Origin: Clostridia bacterium
Lineage (GTDB): Bacteria; Bacillota; Clostridia; Oscillospirales; Acutalibacteraceae
Direction: 5' to 3'
NCBI GenBank assembly: GCA_017409265.1
Contig: JAFQSY010000049.1
Span: forward strand, 1 to 64,000
Length of the DNA stretch: 64,000 nt
Both the position numbers and the translations under genes were made by a program. Below are positions 30,996 to 40,490 of the stretch, piece after piece. Position 1 is the first letter of the stretch. Each line of letters starts with the position of its first letter. The notes under the pieces are model-generated. The model was not told the DNA's origin, made no database searches, and saw only the letters and a program-made list of their open reading frames with translations.

Positions 30996-31661
30996 TCAGG
31001 CGGTTATTTTTTTTCTGATTAATTCCAAAATTGTTTTTTCACGCCTTGAAACCTGAACTTGAGTCATTCCAAGTTCAGACGCTGTTTTTGATTGAGTCAG
31101 CCCCGAATAATAACGCAGCTCAATCATTTTTCTATCCTTTTCATCAAGACTTTGTATAATTTGTCGCAAAGCAAGAAAATTTGATATTTCTTCTTCCGGA
31201 GATTCAACGGGAACATCAATCTGACATTCACTTTCTTCACCTGATGTCAAAGAGATGACAGGCATTGATGCATTAAGCAGCATAGCTGCTTCTGACGAAT
31301 CAATTTTCATTTTTTGAGCAAGTTCACTGACAGTCGGCTCTCTGCCAAATTCAATAGAAAGATCTTCTTTGATTTTAACAGCTGTTCTCGCTTTTTCTTT
31401 AACTCTTCTTCCGATTTTTAAAGTTCCTCCGTCTCTGAATATACGTTTTATCTCACCTAAAATTACGGGCACAGCATAAGTTGAAAAAGAAAAACCTCTT
31501 GAAGAATCAAAATTATTTGCCGCTTTTATCAAACCTACACAGCCTGCCTGAAACAAATCATCATATTCCGCTCCCCTGCCCTTGAATCTGTTTGCACAAG
31601 CATGGACAAGACCGAGATTTTTTTCAACAAGCATATTTCTTTCTCTATTAATTTCGCTCAT
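30996..31661 (-). CDS. sigF: RNA polymerase sporulation sigma factor SigF
   Basis: First forespore-specific sigma factor (SpoIIAC). From ATG at 31661 it has 221 aa; this start has GGAGCGGAG upstream and overlaps spoIIAB by 14 bp, while a longer reading from 31703 would run far into spoIIAB. Region 2: LVHACANRFKGRGAEYDDLFQAGCVGLIKAANNFD and FSTYAVPVILGEIKRIFRD (residues about 20-85). Region 3 around SELAQKMKIDSSEAAMLL. Region 4: LRYYSGLTQSKTASELGMTQVQVSRREKTIL with the -35-binding HTH. SigG is similar, but the spoIIAA-spoIIAB context settles SigF. Confidence 0.95.
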   Translation of the reverse strand: MSEINRERNMLVEKNLGLVHACANRFKGRGAEYDDLFQAGCVGLIKAANNFDSSRGFSFSTYAVPVILGEIKRIFRDGGTLKIGRRVKEKARTAVKIKEDLSIEFGREPTVSELAQKMKIDSSEAAMLLNASMPVISLTSGEESECQIDVPVESPEEEISNFLALRQIIQSLDEKDRKMIELRYYSGLTQSKTASELGMTQVQVSRREKTILELIRKKITA

Positions 31662-32097
31662 CAGCTCCGCTCCGTCCGCAAAGTGCTTTTTCAAGTGTAA
31701 CAACCGTTCCTTTATTCGGTTTTGATCGAACCTTTATGCGGTCACAGAAGCTTTCCATTACAGCAAAACCAAGCCCGGCTCTTTCTCCGCCGAGAGTTGT
31801 AAATAACGGTACCATTGCTTTATCAACATCTTCGATTCCACAGCCTTTATCCTTGATTTTCACTCTGAAAATACCGTTATCAAAAATACCTGCCCATATG
31901 TAAATTTTCCCAACGTAATCCGGATAAGCATGAACAATGCAATTTGTAACAGCCTCACTGACTGCAGTTTTAATATCCGAAATTTCTTCCACAGTCGGAT
32001 CTGCCTGAGCTGCAAAAGCCGCCACCGCCGCTCTGGCAAATGCTTCATTTACTGAACGGCTCTCTATTTCAAGTTTCATTGAATTAAGTGCTTTCAT
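31648..32097 (-). CDS. spoIIAB: Anti-sigma F factor, serine kinase SpoIIAB
   Basis: Holds SigF inactive in the predivisional cell and phosphorylates SpoIIAA. The 149-aa GHKL-type ATPase shows the N box AVSEAVTNCIVHAYP, the G1 box IKDKGCGIEDVDKAMVP, the lid TLGGERAGLGFAVMESF (G2), and the end VTLEKAL. SD AAGGCGG before ATG. Gap to spoIIAA is 13 bp, and it overlaps sigF by 14 bp, so the three are translated together, as in other spore formers. Confidence 0.96.
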   Translation of the reverse strand: MKALNSMKLEIESRSVNEAFARAAVAAFAAQADPTVEEISDIKTAVSEAVTNCIVHAYPDYVGKIYIWAGIFDNGIFRVKIKDKGCGIEDVDKAMVPLFTTLGGERAGLGFAVMESFCDRIKVRSKPNKGTVVTLEKALCGRSGADERN

Positions 32098-32110
32098 TTC
32101 ATTACCGCCT

Positions 32111-32422
32111 TTATTTAGTTTTTAAACTCATAAGTTTTTCAAGTCCTGCAAGTTTCATCATCATATAAAATTTATTTGATAGATTCACAACCTCTACATT
32201 TCCGCCGTAAGCCGAAACAATTCTGTATCTTCCGAGAACAAATCCGATTCCCGAGCTGTCCATGAATGTAACTTCATCAAAATCAATTCTGACATTTGGG
32301 GCAAGATTGCTTTGAATCGCTTCATCCGCTTCAAGTCTCAAAGCAGCAGCATTATGATGGTCAATTTCTCCGCTTATTGAAATTGTAACTCTCATCGGGG
32401 TTACTGTTGTTCTAATTGCCAT
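32111..32422 (-). CDS. spoIIAA: Anti-anti-sigma factor SpoIIAA
   Basis: STAS-domain protein of 103 aa that frees SigF from SpoIIAB when dephosphorylated by SpoIIE. The phosphorylated Ser is in FMDSSGIGFVLGRY (about residues 53-66), and the ISGEIDHHNAAALR stretch near the N-terminus matches the family. SD AAGGAG. It is the first gene of spoIIAA-spoIIAB-sigF. No clear sigma-H promoter could be identified between it and folC; the folC terminator fills most of the gap. Confidence 0.96.
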   Translation of the reverse strand: MAIRTTVTPMRVTISISGEIDHHNAAALRLEADEAIQSNLAPNVRIDFDEVTFMDSSGIGFVLGRYRIVSAYGGNVEVVNLSNKFYMMMKLAGLEKLMSLKTK

Positions 32423-32435
32423 TTTTACACTCCTT

Positions 32436-32471
32436 AAAAATAAAAATCCCTTATCACCAAGGATAAAGGAT
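32436..32471 (-). terminator. Terminator after folC
   Basis: Minus strand ATCCTTTATC/GATAAGGGAT (32462-32471 with 32446-32455, one mismatch) with a short loop, followed by TTTTTATTTTTA. It lies only about 15 nt before the spoIIAA RBS. Confidence 0.65.
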
Positions 32472-32505
32472 TAATGATAAAAAAATTGTTGAATTGTTGA
32501 ACTGT

Positions 32506-33783
32506 TTAAAAATTAATTAAATTATCACGAATTTCGCCTGCAAGATAAAATGAACCGCAGACAATAAGTGCATCTTCAGGCTGAATAATATTCATTGCCG
32601 CAGTTACAGCTTTTTGAGGATTTGAAATATCATAACAATATTTACAATATTCAGCAGCGCTGTTCATTAATTCATTGCTCGGAAGAGCTCTCGGAACATC
32701 GGTCTTTGTTGCAATAAATGTTTCGGCATAAGGAACAACCGTTTTCAGATATGATTGATAATCTTTATCAGACATCAAGGATGAAATCATGATTATCCTC
32801 TTATCAGAAAGATATTTTTTTATAAAATCCGACAGCGCAGAAGCACAGCCTTCGTTATGACCTCCGTCAAGAATAATTACAGGCTTCTTTTTTATGAGTT
32901 CCATTCTTGCAGGCATAACAGATGACTCAACCCCCGAAGAAATCAAGCTGTAATTGATTTCAACATTAAATCTTTTTAATGATTTAACAGCTTCAATAGC
33001 CGTGCAGGCATTATAAATCATGTGCTCACCTGCAAGCGGTAGCTTAAATCTTATTCCGTTATATTCGGCAGAAGTACCGTCAATATTTTCAGCCAAAATA
33101 TTAAGCTTATCAATATCGGGGATTATTAATGAATTACATCTGTCTTTACATGTTTTTTTTATTATTTCCATTGCCTTTACATCTTGAAAAGGATAAACAA
33201 CTGTTTCTGCTCCGAATTTGATAATACCGCATTTTTCAGTTGCAATTTTTTCAATTGTATCACCGAGAATGACTGTATGATCAAGCGAAATACTGGTTAT
33301 GACACTGACATACGGAGCGTTAATTACGTTTGTTGAATCCAATCTTCCGCCCAATCCAACCTCAAGAACAACAAAATCACAATTTTTCTTATTAAAATAA
33401 AGAAACGCAGCTGCCGTAACCGCTTCAAATTCAGTCGGCTGAATGCCTTGTAAAGAAAGCTCTTCAATAGCAAATTTAACTTTTTCTACGCATTCCGCAA
33501 GCTCACTTTTTTCAATCATGTTACCGTTATACTGAATGCGCTCTCTGAAATCGGTAACATAAGGTGAAATAAATAAACCTGTGTTATATCCACTTTTGCG
33601 AAGAATATTTGAAATTATTGTTGATGTTGAACCTTTCCCGTTTGTTCCGGCAACATGAATTGTTTTGAGCTTTTCCTGCGGATTTCCGAGAGCATTACAA
33701 AGAGCACGGATACGCTCCATACCCGGCTTTATACCGAATTTTTCAAGAGAATGAATATATTCTATCGCTTCATTGCAATTCAT
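32506..33783 (-). CDS. folC: Bifunctional folylpolyglutamate/dihydrofolate synthase
   Basis: Adds glutamate to (dihydro)folate. The 425-aa Mur-ligase-like protein has the P-loop HVAGTNGKGSTSTIIS (about residues 43-58), LFISPYVTDFRERIQYNG, LEVGLGGRLDSTNVI (the Mg-binding Glu region), SISLDHTVILGDTIEKIATEKCGII and ILDGGHNEGCASALSDFI. SD AGGTGAT. The gene follows valS with a hairpin between them, the usual valS-folC order of Firmicutes. Confidence 0.95.
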   Translation of the reverse strand: MNCNEAIEYIHSLEKFGIKPGMERIRALCNALGNPQEKLKTIHVAGTNGKGSTSTIISNILRKSGYNTGLFISPYVTDFRERIQYNGNMIEKSELAECVEKVKFAIEELSLQGIQPTEFEAVTAAAFLYFNKKNCDFVVLEVGLGGRLDSTNVINAPYVSVITSISLDHTVILGDTIEKIATEKCGIIKFGAETVVYPFQDVKAMEIIKKTCKDRCNSLIIPDIDKLNILAENIDGTSAEYNGIRFKLPLAGEHMIYNACTAIEAVKSLKRFNVEINYSLISSGVESSVMPARMELIKKKPVIILDGGHNEGCASALSDFIKKYLSDKRIIMISSLMSDKDYQSYLKTVVPYAETFIATKTDVPRALPSNELMNSAAEYCKYCYDISNPQKAVTAAMNIIQPEDALIVCGSFYLAGEIRDNLINF

Positions 33784-33800
33784 AATATCACCTGTTTGAT

Positions 33801-33827
33801 GAGCCCGAGGTTATATTCCTCGGGCTC
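33801..33827 (-). terminator. Hairpin between valS and folC
   Basis: Perfect 10-bp stem GAGCCCGAGG/CCTCGGGCTC (33801-33810 with 33818-33827). No T run follows on the minus strand, so it may be an mRNA processing or stabilising hairpin rather than a full terminator; folC's RBS is 6 nt further on. Confidence 0.5.
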
Positions 33828-33834
33828 TGATAAA

Positions 33835-36453
33835 TTAACCTAATTTTGCGATGCTTTCTTTGAGCATTGCTATTTTTTCTGTGTATTTTGCAGCTTGTTC
33901 ACGCTGTGCAGCAACAACATTTGCAGGAGCCTTAGCAACAAAGTTTTCATTTGAAAGCTTATTGTTGACAAAATCGAGGTCTTTCTGAACAGCGGTAAGT
34001 TCTTTATTCAGTCTTGCCTTTTCAGCCTCAAAATCAACAAGCTCACCCATGGGAATATAAATTTTTGCATCTTGAGTAACAATACAAACCGCACCGTCAA
34101 GATCAAAGCTGTCTGCAACCTCTACCTCTGATGCACTTGCAAGTCTCTGCATGAAAACACCGCCCTGCTCAAAGGTACCCTTATGAGCCGTTGCAATATA
34201 AACCTTTGCTTTCTTTGAGGGAGGAACATTCATTTCAGCTCTGCGGTTACGGATTGCACGGACTGCTGTCATAATTCTTTCCATTTCAGCTTCTTCAGCT
34301 GCAAACGAAAGAGCTTCGTCATATTCAGGCCATGCGGAAATCATGATTGATTCACCGTCATGAGGAATTGTCTGCCAGATTTCTTCTGTTATGAAAGGCA
34401 TAAACGGATGGAGAAGCTTGAGTATTTTATCCATTGCCCAGACAAGAACCTGTTTTGCAGTCTGAGCCTCTTCTCCGCCCTTCTGAAGACGGATCTTTGC
34501 AAGCTCGATATACCAGTCACAGAAGATATCCCAAATGAAATCATAGAGCTTTGCAACGGCAACACCAAGCTCAAACTTTTCAAGATTATCCGTAACTTCT
34601 TTTGCAAGATTATTGAGAAGGCTGATAACCCACTTATCTTCAAGTGCAAGATTTGCAGGAAGCGCACACGGAATTACATCATCACCAATATTCATAAGAA
34701 TAAATCTCGACGCATTCCAGAGCTTGTTTGCAAAGTTACGGCTTGCACCTACCTTTTCATCGGAGAATCTCATGTCATTTCCGGGGCTGTTACCCGTTGC
34801 AAGAGTAAATCTCAATGCATCAGCACCGTATGCATCAATAACTTCAAGGGGATCAATGCCGTTGCCGAGTGATTTTGACATCTTTCTGCCCTGTGCATCT
34901 CTGACAATACCGTGGATAAATACTGTTTTGAACGGTTCCTGACCCATCTGCTCGCAGCTTGAGAAAATCATTCTTGCAACCCAGAAGAAGATAATGTCAT
35001 AACCGGTAACAAGAGTGCTTGTGGGGAAATAATGATCAAGCTCGGGTGTTTTATCAGGCCAGCCGAGAGTTGAGAACGGCCAGAGTGCTGATGAGAACCA
35101 AGTATCAAGTGTGTCGGGATCCTGTTCAACCTTGCCGCCGCACTTCGGGCAACAATCAGGAGCTGTTTTGGCAACGGTTACTTCGCCGCAATCTGAGCAG
35201 TAATAGGCAGGAATTCTGTGACCCCACCAAAGCTGACGGGAGATACACCAATCCTTGATATTTTCCATCCAATGGAAATAAGTCTTTTCAAATCTTTCGG
35301 GAACAAACTGTGTTTTTCCGCTCTTTACGCATTCAATTGCAGGCTCTGCAAGAGGAGCCATTTTAACAAACCACTGCTTTGATATTCTCGGCTCAACACT
35401 TGTATGGCAACGGTAGCAAGTACCGACATTATGGCTGTAATCCTCAATCTTAACAAGTGCACCTTCAGCCTCAAGATCAGCAACAATAGCTTTTCTTGCC
35501 TCGTATCTGTCCATGCCCGCATACTTGGGATAATCTTCTGTTATCTTTGCATCATCTGTCATGCAATTAATAATGGGAAGATTATGGCGAAGACCAACCT
35601 CAAAGTCGTTGGGGTCATGAGCAGGTGTAATCTTAACAACACCTGTTCCGAAATCCATTTCAACATATTCGTCTGCAACAACAGGAATCTCACGATGAAC
35701 AATGGGAAGAATAAGGGTTTTGCCAACCATATCCTTATATCTTTCATCGTTGGGATTAACTGCAACTGCAGTATCACCGAGAAGTGTTTCAGGTCTTGTT
35801 GTAGCAAGCATAAGATAACCGCTTCCATCCTTGAAAGGATAGCGAAGATGCCAGAAGTGACCTGCCTGATCTTCGTATTCAACCTCTGCATCTGAGATTG
35901 AAGTAAGGCAATGCGGACACCAGTTGATTATTCTTTCGCCTCGGTAAATAAGACCTTTTTCATAAAGACGGCAAAAAACCTCAAGAACAGCCTTGCTGCA
36001 GCCTTCATCAAGAGTGAAACGTTCTCTGTCCCAGTCGCATGATGAGCCCATTTTTTTAAGCTGCTCGATAATACGACCGCCATATTTTTCTTTCCATTCC
36101 CATGCTCTTTTAAGGAAAGCTTCTCTGCCGAGGTCTTCTTTTGTAAGCCCTTCAGCTTTCATTGCTTCAACAATCTTTGCTTCAGTCGCAATTGATGCGT
36201 GATCTGTTCCAGGAAGCCAAAGTGCATCATATCCCTGCATTCTTCTCCAGCGAATAAGAATATCCTGAAGAGTGTTGTCAAGTGCATGACCCATGTGAAG
36301 CTGACCTGTGATATTGGGAGGCGGAATAACAATTGTATAAGGTTTCTTATCATTTTCAACCTTGGCGTGAAAATATTTTCCTTTCAGCCAGAAATCATAA
36401 ATACGATCCTCAACATTTTTCGGATCATACTGCTTGGCAAGCTCTTTTGCCAT
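33835..36453 (-). CDS. valS: Valyl-tRNA synthetase
   Basis: Charges tRNA-Val, class I. From ATG at 36453 (SD AAGGATGA) the protein has 872 aa, normal for the enzyme. HIGH-type motif [20 protein letters not shown] near residue 46; the editing (CP1) domain with [39 protein letters not shown] as [13 protein letters not shown]; zinc-ribbon Cys pairs ([16 protein letters not shown]); anticodon-binding domain; and a C-terminal coiled coil (about residues 805-872, [22 protein letters not shown]). A T-box leader upstream makes expression depend on uncharged tRNA-Val. Confidence 0.97.
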   Translation of the reverse strand: MAKELAKQYDPKNVEDRIYDFWLKGKYFHAKVENDKKPYTIVIPPPNITGQLHMGHALDNTLQDILIRWRRMQGYDALWLPGTDHASIATEAKIVEAMKAEGLTKEDLGREAFLKRAWEWKEKYGGRIIEQLKKMGSSCDWDRERFTLDEGCSKAVLEVFCRLYEKGLIYRGERIINWCPHCLTSISDAEVEYEDQAGHFWHLRYPFKDGSGYLMLATTRPETLLGDTAVAVNPNDERYKDMVGKTLILPIVHREIPVVADEYVEMDFGTGVVKITPAHDPNDFEVGLRHNLPIINCMTDDAKITEDYPKYAGMDRYEARKAIVADLEAEGALVKIEDYSHNVGTCYRCHTSVEPRISKQWFVKMAPLAEPAIECVKSGKTQFVPERFEKTYFHWMENIKDWCISRQLWWGHRIPAYYCSDCGEVTVAKTAPDCCPKCGGKVEQDPDTLDTWFSSALWPFSTLGWPDKTPELDHYFPTSTLVTGYDIIFFWVARMIFSSCEQMGQEPFKTVFIHGIVRDAQGRKMSKSLGNGIDPLEVIDAYGADALRFTLATGNSPGNDMRFSDEKVGASRNFANKLWNASRFILMNIGDDVIPCALPANLALEDKWVISLLNNLAKEVTDNLEKFELGVAVAKLYDFIWDIFCDWYIELAKIRLQKGGEEAQTAKQVLVWAMDKILKLLHPFMPFITEEIWQTIPHDGESIMISAWPEYDEALSFAAEEAEMERIMTAVRAIRNRRAEMNVPPSKKAKVYIATAHKGTFEQGGVFMQRLASASEVEVADSFDLDGAVCIVTQDAKIYIPMGELVDFEAEKARLNKELTAVQKDLDFVNNKLSNENFVAKAPANVVAAQREQAAKYTEKIAMLKESIAKLG

Positions 36454-36485
36454 TTGAATCATCCTTTCTTTTTCGTAAGGCAAAT

Positions 36486-36760
36486 AAAAAAACTCGCCTC
36501 ACAGATAATTAATCAATGAGACGAGTAAAAATCATACCCGCGGTACCACTCAAATTGCACTAATAAAGTGCCGCTCTTTGGACTCTGACAAGCCCTATGC
36601 GTTAACGCAGCAATCACGGAAAGGTTCTACTGATGCAAAGCACTTTCTTCCTTTCGGTTCAGGGGCTACAACAAAACGTCTGCCGCACATCGGCTTTTCA
36701 CCTTCCGCCGACTCTCTAAGAGCGCATTTACGCAGTCCTCCCCGTCAAAACCTTTATATT
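36486..36760 (-). promoter_or_regulatory. T-box riboswitch of valS
   Basis: Minus-strand leader of about 270 nt. It contains AGAGAGTC with GGCGGAAGGTGAAAAGCC (stem I), a specifier region GTTGTA (36667-36672) with two Val codons in a row directly before GCCCC of the basal stem, and the universally conserved antiterminator bulge TGGTACCGCGG (36538-36548), which pairs with the tRNA 3' end. A terminator stem ACTCGTCTCA/TGAGGCGAGT (36517-36526 with 36492-36501) and T run follow, then valS. Uncharged tRNA-Val would allow readthrough. Confidence 0.92.
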
Positions 36761-36770
36761 AAGTTGATTT

Positions 36771-36799
36771 ATTTTATCATAATGACATTTAATTGTCAA
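36771..36799 (-). promoter_or_regulatory. Promoter of valS
   Basis: Minus strand TTGACA (36794-36799), 17 nt, TAAAAT (36771-36776), just ahead of the T-box leader. Confidence 0.75.
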
Positions 36800-36807
36800 C
36801 AAGAATT

Positions 36808-37632
36808 TTAATAACTTATTCCATAAAAATCAAGCAAAGCAGGATTGATTACGGTATCTGTATATTCAAAGCAAGTGCTGTGTCCTCCACCGACTATCAT
36901 CAATTCTTTTGCGCCTTCGATTGATTTGGTTATCATTTTTGAATGCCATCGCTGAATCATATCATGCTCACCGTAAATATTCAGAACAGGAACTTGTATT
37001 TCCGAAATATCTTTAAATGTTAGATTCGGCTGACCAACCATCATACCCTTGATGTCACGTCTTATCTTTGTTTCATCATCGCCCTTGATCCATGCTTCTA
37101 CACAAAGAACAATATATTGATAAGTAATCTGAATCTGGTCAAAAGTATTTGTTCCGAATGTGTTGATATTTGAGCCCATAACAACCAATGATTCTACTCT
37201 TTCCTGATTGGCAAGAGTAAAAACAATTCCAAGATTTCCGCCGTCACTGAATCCGAATATTTTTGTTTTGTCAATCTTTAAATAATCAAGAAGCTTTACA
37301 ATGTCATCACTCATTGTTTCAAAATTCATTGTTCCTTCTGCCCAGCCTGAATTGCCGGTTCCTCTCGGAGAAACGGTTATAACCTTAAAATGTTTTGACA
37401 TTTCGGGAAGAATACTATCATCGAAGCAATGCATATCGCCGCCATTCGGCGGAAGAAGAAGCAACGGTTCACCGTCAGTCTTTCCGTAAATACCGTATTC
37501 AAGCTTGATATCACCGCAATCAACAAAACCGTATTCAATCATATCGGGCAATGCTTCTTCTGCGGCATATCCTGCAGGAAATAAACATAAAATCATAATC
37601 AGAGAAAGTAAAATTGCTGATAATTTTTTCAT
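36808..37632 (-). CDS. Secreted alpha/beta hydrolase
   Basis: A 274-aa protein with a signal peptide (MKKLSAILLSLIMILCLFPA, cleavage likely after GYA-A near residue 24) and an alpha/beta hydrolase fold. The oxyanion region is LLLLPPNGGDMHCFD, the nucleophile elbow IFGFSDGGNLGIVF (Ser about 124), the Asp in LNIYGEHDMIQRW, and the catalytic His in MIVGGGHSTCFEY. The full Ser-Asp-His triad is present. SD AGGAG. Substrate is unknown; it is likely an esterase or similar at the cell surface. No terminator was seen between its stop codon and the valS promoter 150 bp away. Confidence 0.87.
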   Translation of the reverse strand: MKKLSAILLSLIMILCLFPAGYAAEEALPDMIEYGFVDCGDIKLEYGIYGKTDGEPLLLLPPNGGDMHCFDDSILPEMSKHFKVITVSPRGTGNSGWAEGTMNFETMSDDIVKLLDYLKIDKTKIFGFSDGGNLGIVFTLANQERVESLVVMGSNINTFGTNTFDQIQITYQYIVLCVEAWIKGDDETKIRRDIKGMMVGQPNLTFKDISEIQVPVLNIYGEHDMIQRWHSKMITKSIEGAKELMIVGGGHSTCFEYTDTVINPALLDFYGISY

Positions 37633-37698
37633 ATTTCATCACTCCTGGAAATAATCATATCATATTATAAATTTTTTTCAATAAATCAAGGTGAATTT

Positions 37699-39123
37699 AT
37701 GCAAAAAACAAATATGATGAAACATACAGTCATAATGACAGCCGTAAATCTCATTATGCGTTCAGTCGGTTTAATTTTTAATTCATATTTAACAGAAAAA
37801 GTCGGATCTTCAGGAATAGGTTTATTCCAGCTTGTAATGTCCGTTTATTCTCTTACCGTTACATTTTCCTGCGCAGGAATAAAGCTTGCATCATCAAGAA
37901 TTTCCGTTGAAATTAATACACTTAAAAAAAACGATATTTTTAAATCATTAAGTATTTGCTTAAACTATGCGGGTATTTGCGGTGCTACGGTGGGATTTAC
38001 TCTTTTTTTATTTTCAGATTTTATTGGTAAAGCATTAATTTCAAGCCCCTCAACTGCCTTCCCGCTTAAAATTCTGTCAGTAAGTCTTCCGTTTATTGCA
38101 ATGTCATCTGCATTGAGCGGTTATTTTACCGCCGTTGAAAAAGTTCCGCAATACTCGGGAATTCAAATGCTTGAACAGGGATTCAAAATTTTTACAGTAG
38201 TCATTATTCTGAATAAAACCACATATGTTTCGCCTGAATATGCATGCATGGCCATTGTTACAGGAATGACAGCATCTGAAATTTTCTCATTTTGTCTGTC
38301 ATATATTTTAAAAAAATTTACAATAAATAAAAAAACAGATAAACCATCCGTTAATTTAAGAAAAATTTTAAGAATCGCCATTCCCGATGCTGCCGGTACA
38401 TGCGTAAGAAGCATTCTGCTGACAGTTGAACATCTTATGATTCCAAAAGGTTTTCTGAAATCAGGGAAAAATACTTCTTCATCTCTTGCTGCTTACGGCA
38501 ATATTCACGCAATGTCACTGCCTTTGCTGCTTTTTCCGAGCGCAATTCTAACATCTCTGTCTGCGTTATTAATCCCGAATCTGGCAAAATACCATGATTT
38601 AAATGAAAGAAAAACCATTATCTGCATTGTTAAAAGGAATCTCAAAAGAACGCTTTTTTACTCTGTTTTTTGTTCATTTATATTCTGGCATTTTTCACAG
38701 CTATTTTCAGAGCTTGTGTATAAAACAAACGAAGCGGCAAAGTATATAAAAATACTTTCGCCGCTTATTCCGATAATGTATACTGATATAATAACAGACG
38801 GTATGCTCAAAGGACTTGATCAACAGTTCCATTCCATGAAATATAACATCATTGATTCATCACTTTGTGTTATACTTGTTTATTTTCTTCTTCCCCGATA
38901 TTCTGTCAGAGGATATATTTTCATTTTATATATAAGCGAAATTATAAACTTTATTTTAAGTATCAAACGCTTAATCAACGTCTGTGATTTTAAGATTAAA
39001 GGTTTTCAAGTACACGCAATAAAAATTCCCAGACTCTTTCGGTTGAAGAAATACTTAAGCGCTCCTGCGGTGTGTGAATATCAAGCATATCGGGACCGAG
39101 TGAAACGCAATCAAGCCCCTTGA
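37699..39123 (+). CDS. spoVB: SpoVB-like polysaccharide flippase (MVF/MOP superfamily)
   Basis: A 474-aa membrane protein with about 12-14 hydrophobic segments, of the stage V sporulation protein B/MurJ-like group (oligosaccharide lipid transport in spore cortex building). The N-terminal VIMTAVNLIMRSVGLIFNSYLTEKVGSSGIGLFQLVMSVY is typical, as are the KFTIN...RKILRIAIPDAAGT region and LINVCDF end. SD AAGGTGA. The last about 41 residues (KGFQVHAIKIPRL onward, basic, no membrane segment) are antisense to the end of pepD and are probably an extension after loss of an older stop codon. Divergent from the alpha/beta hydrolase gene. Other flippases of this group act in capsule export. Confidence 0.82.
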   Translation: MQKTNMMKHTVIMTAVNLIMRSVGLIFNSYLTEKVGSSGIGLFQLVMSVYSLTVTFSCAGIKLASSRISVEINTLKKNDIFKSLSICLNYAGICGATVGFTLFLFSDFIGKALISSPSTAFPLKILSVSLPFIAMSSALSGYFTAVEKVPQYSGIQMLEQGFKIFTVVIILNKTTYVSPEYACMAIVTGMTASEIFSFCLSYILKKFTINKKTDKPSVNLRKILRIAIPDAAGTCVRSILLTVEHLMIPKGFLKSGKNTSSSLAAYGNIHAMSLPLLLFPSAILTSLSALLIPNLAKYHDLNERKTIICIVKRNLKRTLFYSVFCSFIFWHFSQLFSELVYKTNEAAKYIKILSPLIPIMYTDIITDGMLKGLDQQFHSMKYNIIDSSLCVILVYFLLPRYSVRGYIFILYISEIINFILSIKRLINVCDFKIKGFQVHAIKIPRLFRLKKYLSAPAVCEYQAYRDRVKRNQAP

Positions 39124-40429
39124 TTTTTCCGCAGAAAAGACCGCATTCAAGACCTGCATGAATTGCAGTTACGGTCATTTTTTTATCAAACATTTTCTCA
39201 TAAACAGAAGCCATCATTTCTCGAAGATGTGAATCCGATTTAAATTCCCAAGCAGGATATTCACTGTGAAATTTTACATTACATGAGTATTTATCTGATA
39301 TATTCTTAAGTCTTTGAACAAGTAAATCACGCTGCGAATCAACACCGCTTCTGACCGCAAAACTAAAAATAACATTGTTGTTTTCAGTTTTCAATATACC
39401 AAGATTAAGCGATGTTTCAACAAGACCGTCAATATCCCTGCTCATTGAAATCACACCGCTCGGAAGCTCATTTAAAAGCGATGTTACTGCATCGGATGAA
39501 TCGGAGGTCATTGCATAACTAATCTCATCAAAAGGAACAGCAAAAATTTTAATATCAGGATCTGCTGAAACATAATCTGATTTAATATCATTAAAAATAT
39601 CTGATACAAGATTTGCAATATTATCACAATCAGATTTGAAAATACAGAATGAATCTCTTGTTATTGCATTATCCATATTGCCGCCTTGAATTTCAGCAAT
39701 GAATATTTCAGTTTTATTCTTGAGCATTTCAAGAACTCTGCCTATTATTTTGTTAGCATTGGCATAACCCTTGTGAATTTCTGCTCCGGAATGACCGCCG
39801 TGAAGACCGCTTACGACAACTTTGAAAGTTTTTTTATTGCTTTCTTCATAAGTTACAGGCAAACAGATATCAGCTCTGACACCTCCGGCACAGCTAACCC
39901 AAAGAGTCCCCTCTTCTTCTGAATCAAGGTTAATCATTCGTTTTGCTTTAAGCGAACTAAAATCAAGCGCACCGGCACCGAGCATACCGATTTCCTCATC
40001 TGCAGTAAAAACAATTTCAAGAGGAGGATGACAGATGTCATCCGAATCAAGTATTGCAAGGCACATTGCAACTGCTATTCCGTCATCGCCACCGAGAGTT
40101 GTTCCTTTTGCATGAATATAATCGCCGTCAATTGTAAGCTCAAGACCATCTGTTTCAAAGTTGATGTTGCAAGTTTCATCTTTCTCCCAGACCATATCAA
40201 GATGTCCTTGAATTATAACAGGCTCTGCACTTGAACAATTGGATGATGCGTCCTTGAAAATTACAACATTTCCCGCATCATCGGAAATATATTTCAGACC
40301 TCTTGATTTTGCAAAATTTTCGCAATAGGATTTTATTCCGTCATGAACACCCGACCCTCTCGGAATCGCTGATATTTCCTCAAAAAATCTGAAAACATTC
40401 TTCGGACTTATATTTTCAAGAACTTTCAT
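38996..40429 (-). CDS. pepD: Aminoacyl-histidine (Xaa-His) dipeptidase
   Basis: Cytoplasmic M20C metallo-dipeptidase that cleaves beta-Ala-His and other dipeptides. The 477-aa length is normal. Metal-site motifs: IIQGHLDMVWEKD, LGGDDGIAVAMCLAI, VFTADEEIGMLGA, NLDSEEEGTLWVSCAGG, GLHGGHSGAEIHKGYANANK, and HAGLECGLFCGK near the C-terminus. SD GAGGTGA. The last 128 bp are antisense to the 3' end of the spoVB-like gene. A hairpin at 40449 separates it from the mannosidase gene upstream. Confidence 0.94.
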   Translation of the reverse strand: MKVLENISPKNVFRFFEEISAIPRGSGVHDGIKSYCENFAKSRGLKYISDDAGNVVIFKDASSNCSSAEPVIIQGHLDMVWEKDETCNINFETDGLELTIDGDYIHAKGTTLGGDDGIAVAMCLAILDSDDICHPPLEIVFTADEEIGMLGAGALDFSSLKAKRMINLDSEEEGTLWVSCAGGVRADICLPVTYEESNKKTFKVVVSGLHGGHSGAEIHKGYANANKIIGRVLEMLKNKTEIFIAEIQGGNMDNAITRDSFCIFKSDCDNIANLVSDIFNDIKSDYVSADPDIKIFAVPFDEISYAMTSDSSDAVTSLLNELPSGVISMSRDIDGLVETSLNLGILKTENNNVIFSFAVRSGVDSQRDLLVQRLKNISDKYSCNVKFHSEYPAWEFKSDSHLREMMASVYEKMFDKKMTVTAIHAGLECGLFCGKIKGLDCVSLGPDMLDIHTPQERLSISSTERVWEFLLRVLENL

Positions 40430-40448
40430 AAATTCACCTCATTATATA

Positions 40449-40480
40449 GTATGCACCCCGTAAACATGACGGAGTGCATA
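40449..40480 (-). terminator. Hairpin between the GH38 gene and pepD
   Basis: Minus strand TATGCACTCCGT/ACGGGGTGCATA (12-bp stem with G-U) with a 7-nt loop; no T run follows on the minus strand, so termination may be partial. Confidence 0.5.
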
Positions 40481-40490
40481 TTTTATATTT

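Noticed and set aside
36801-36807. Terminator for the alpha/beta hydrolase gene before the valS promoter
   Set aside because: No hairpin with T run found between its stop codon and the promoter; transcripts may run into the T-box leader and end at its terminator.
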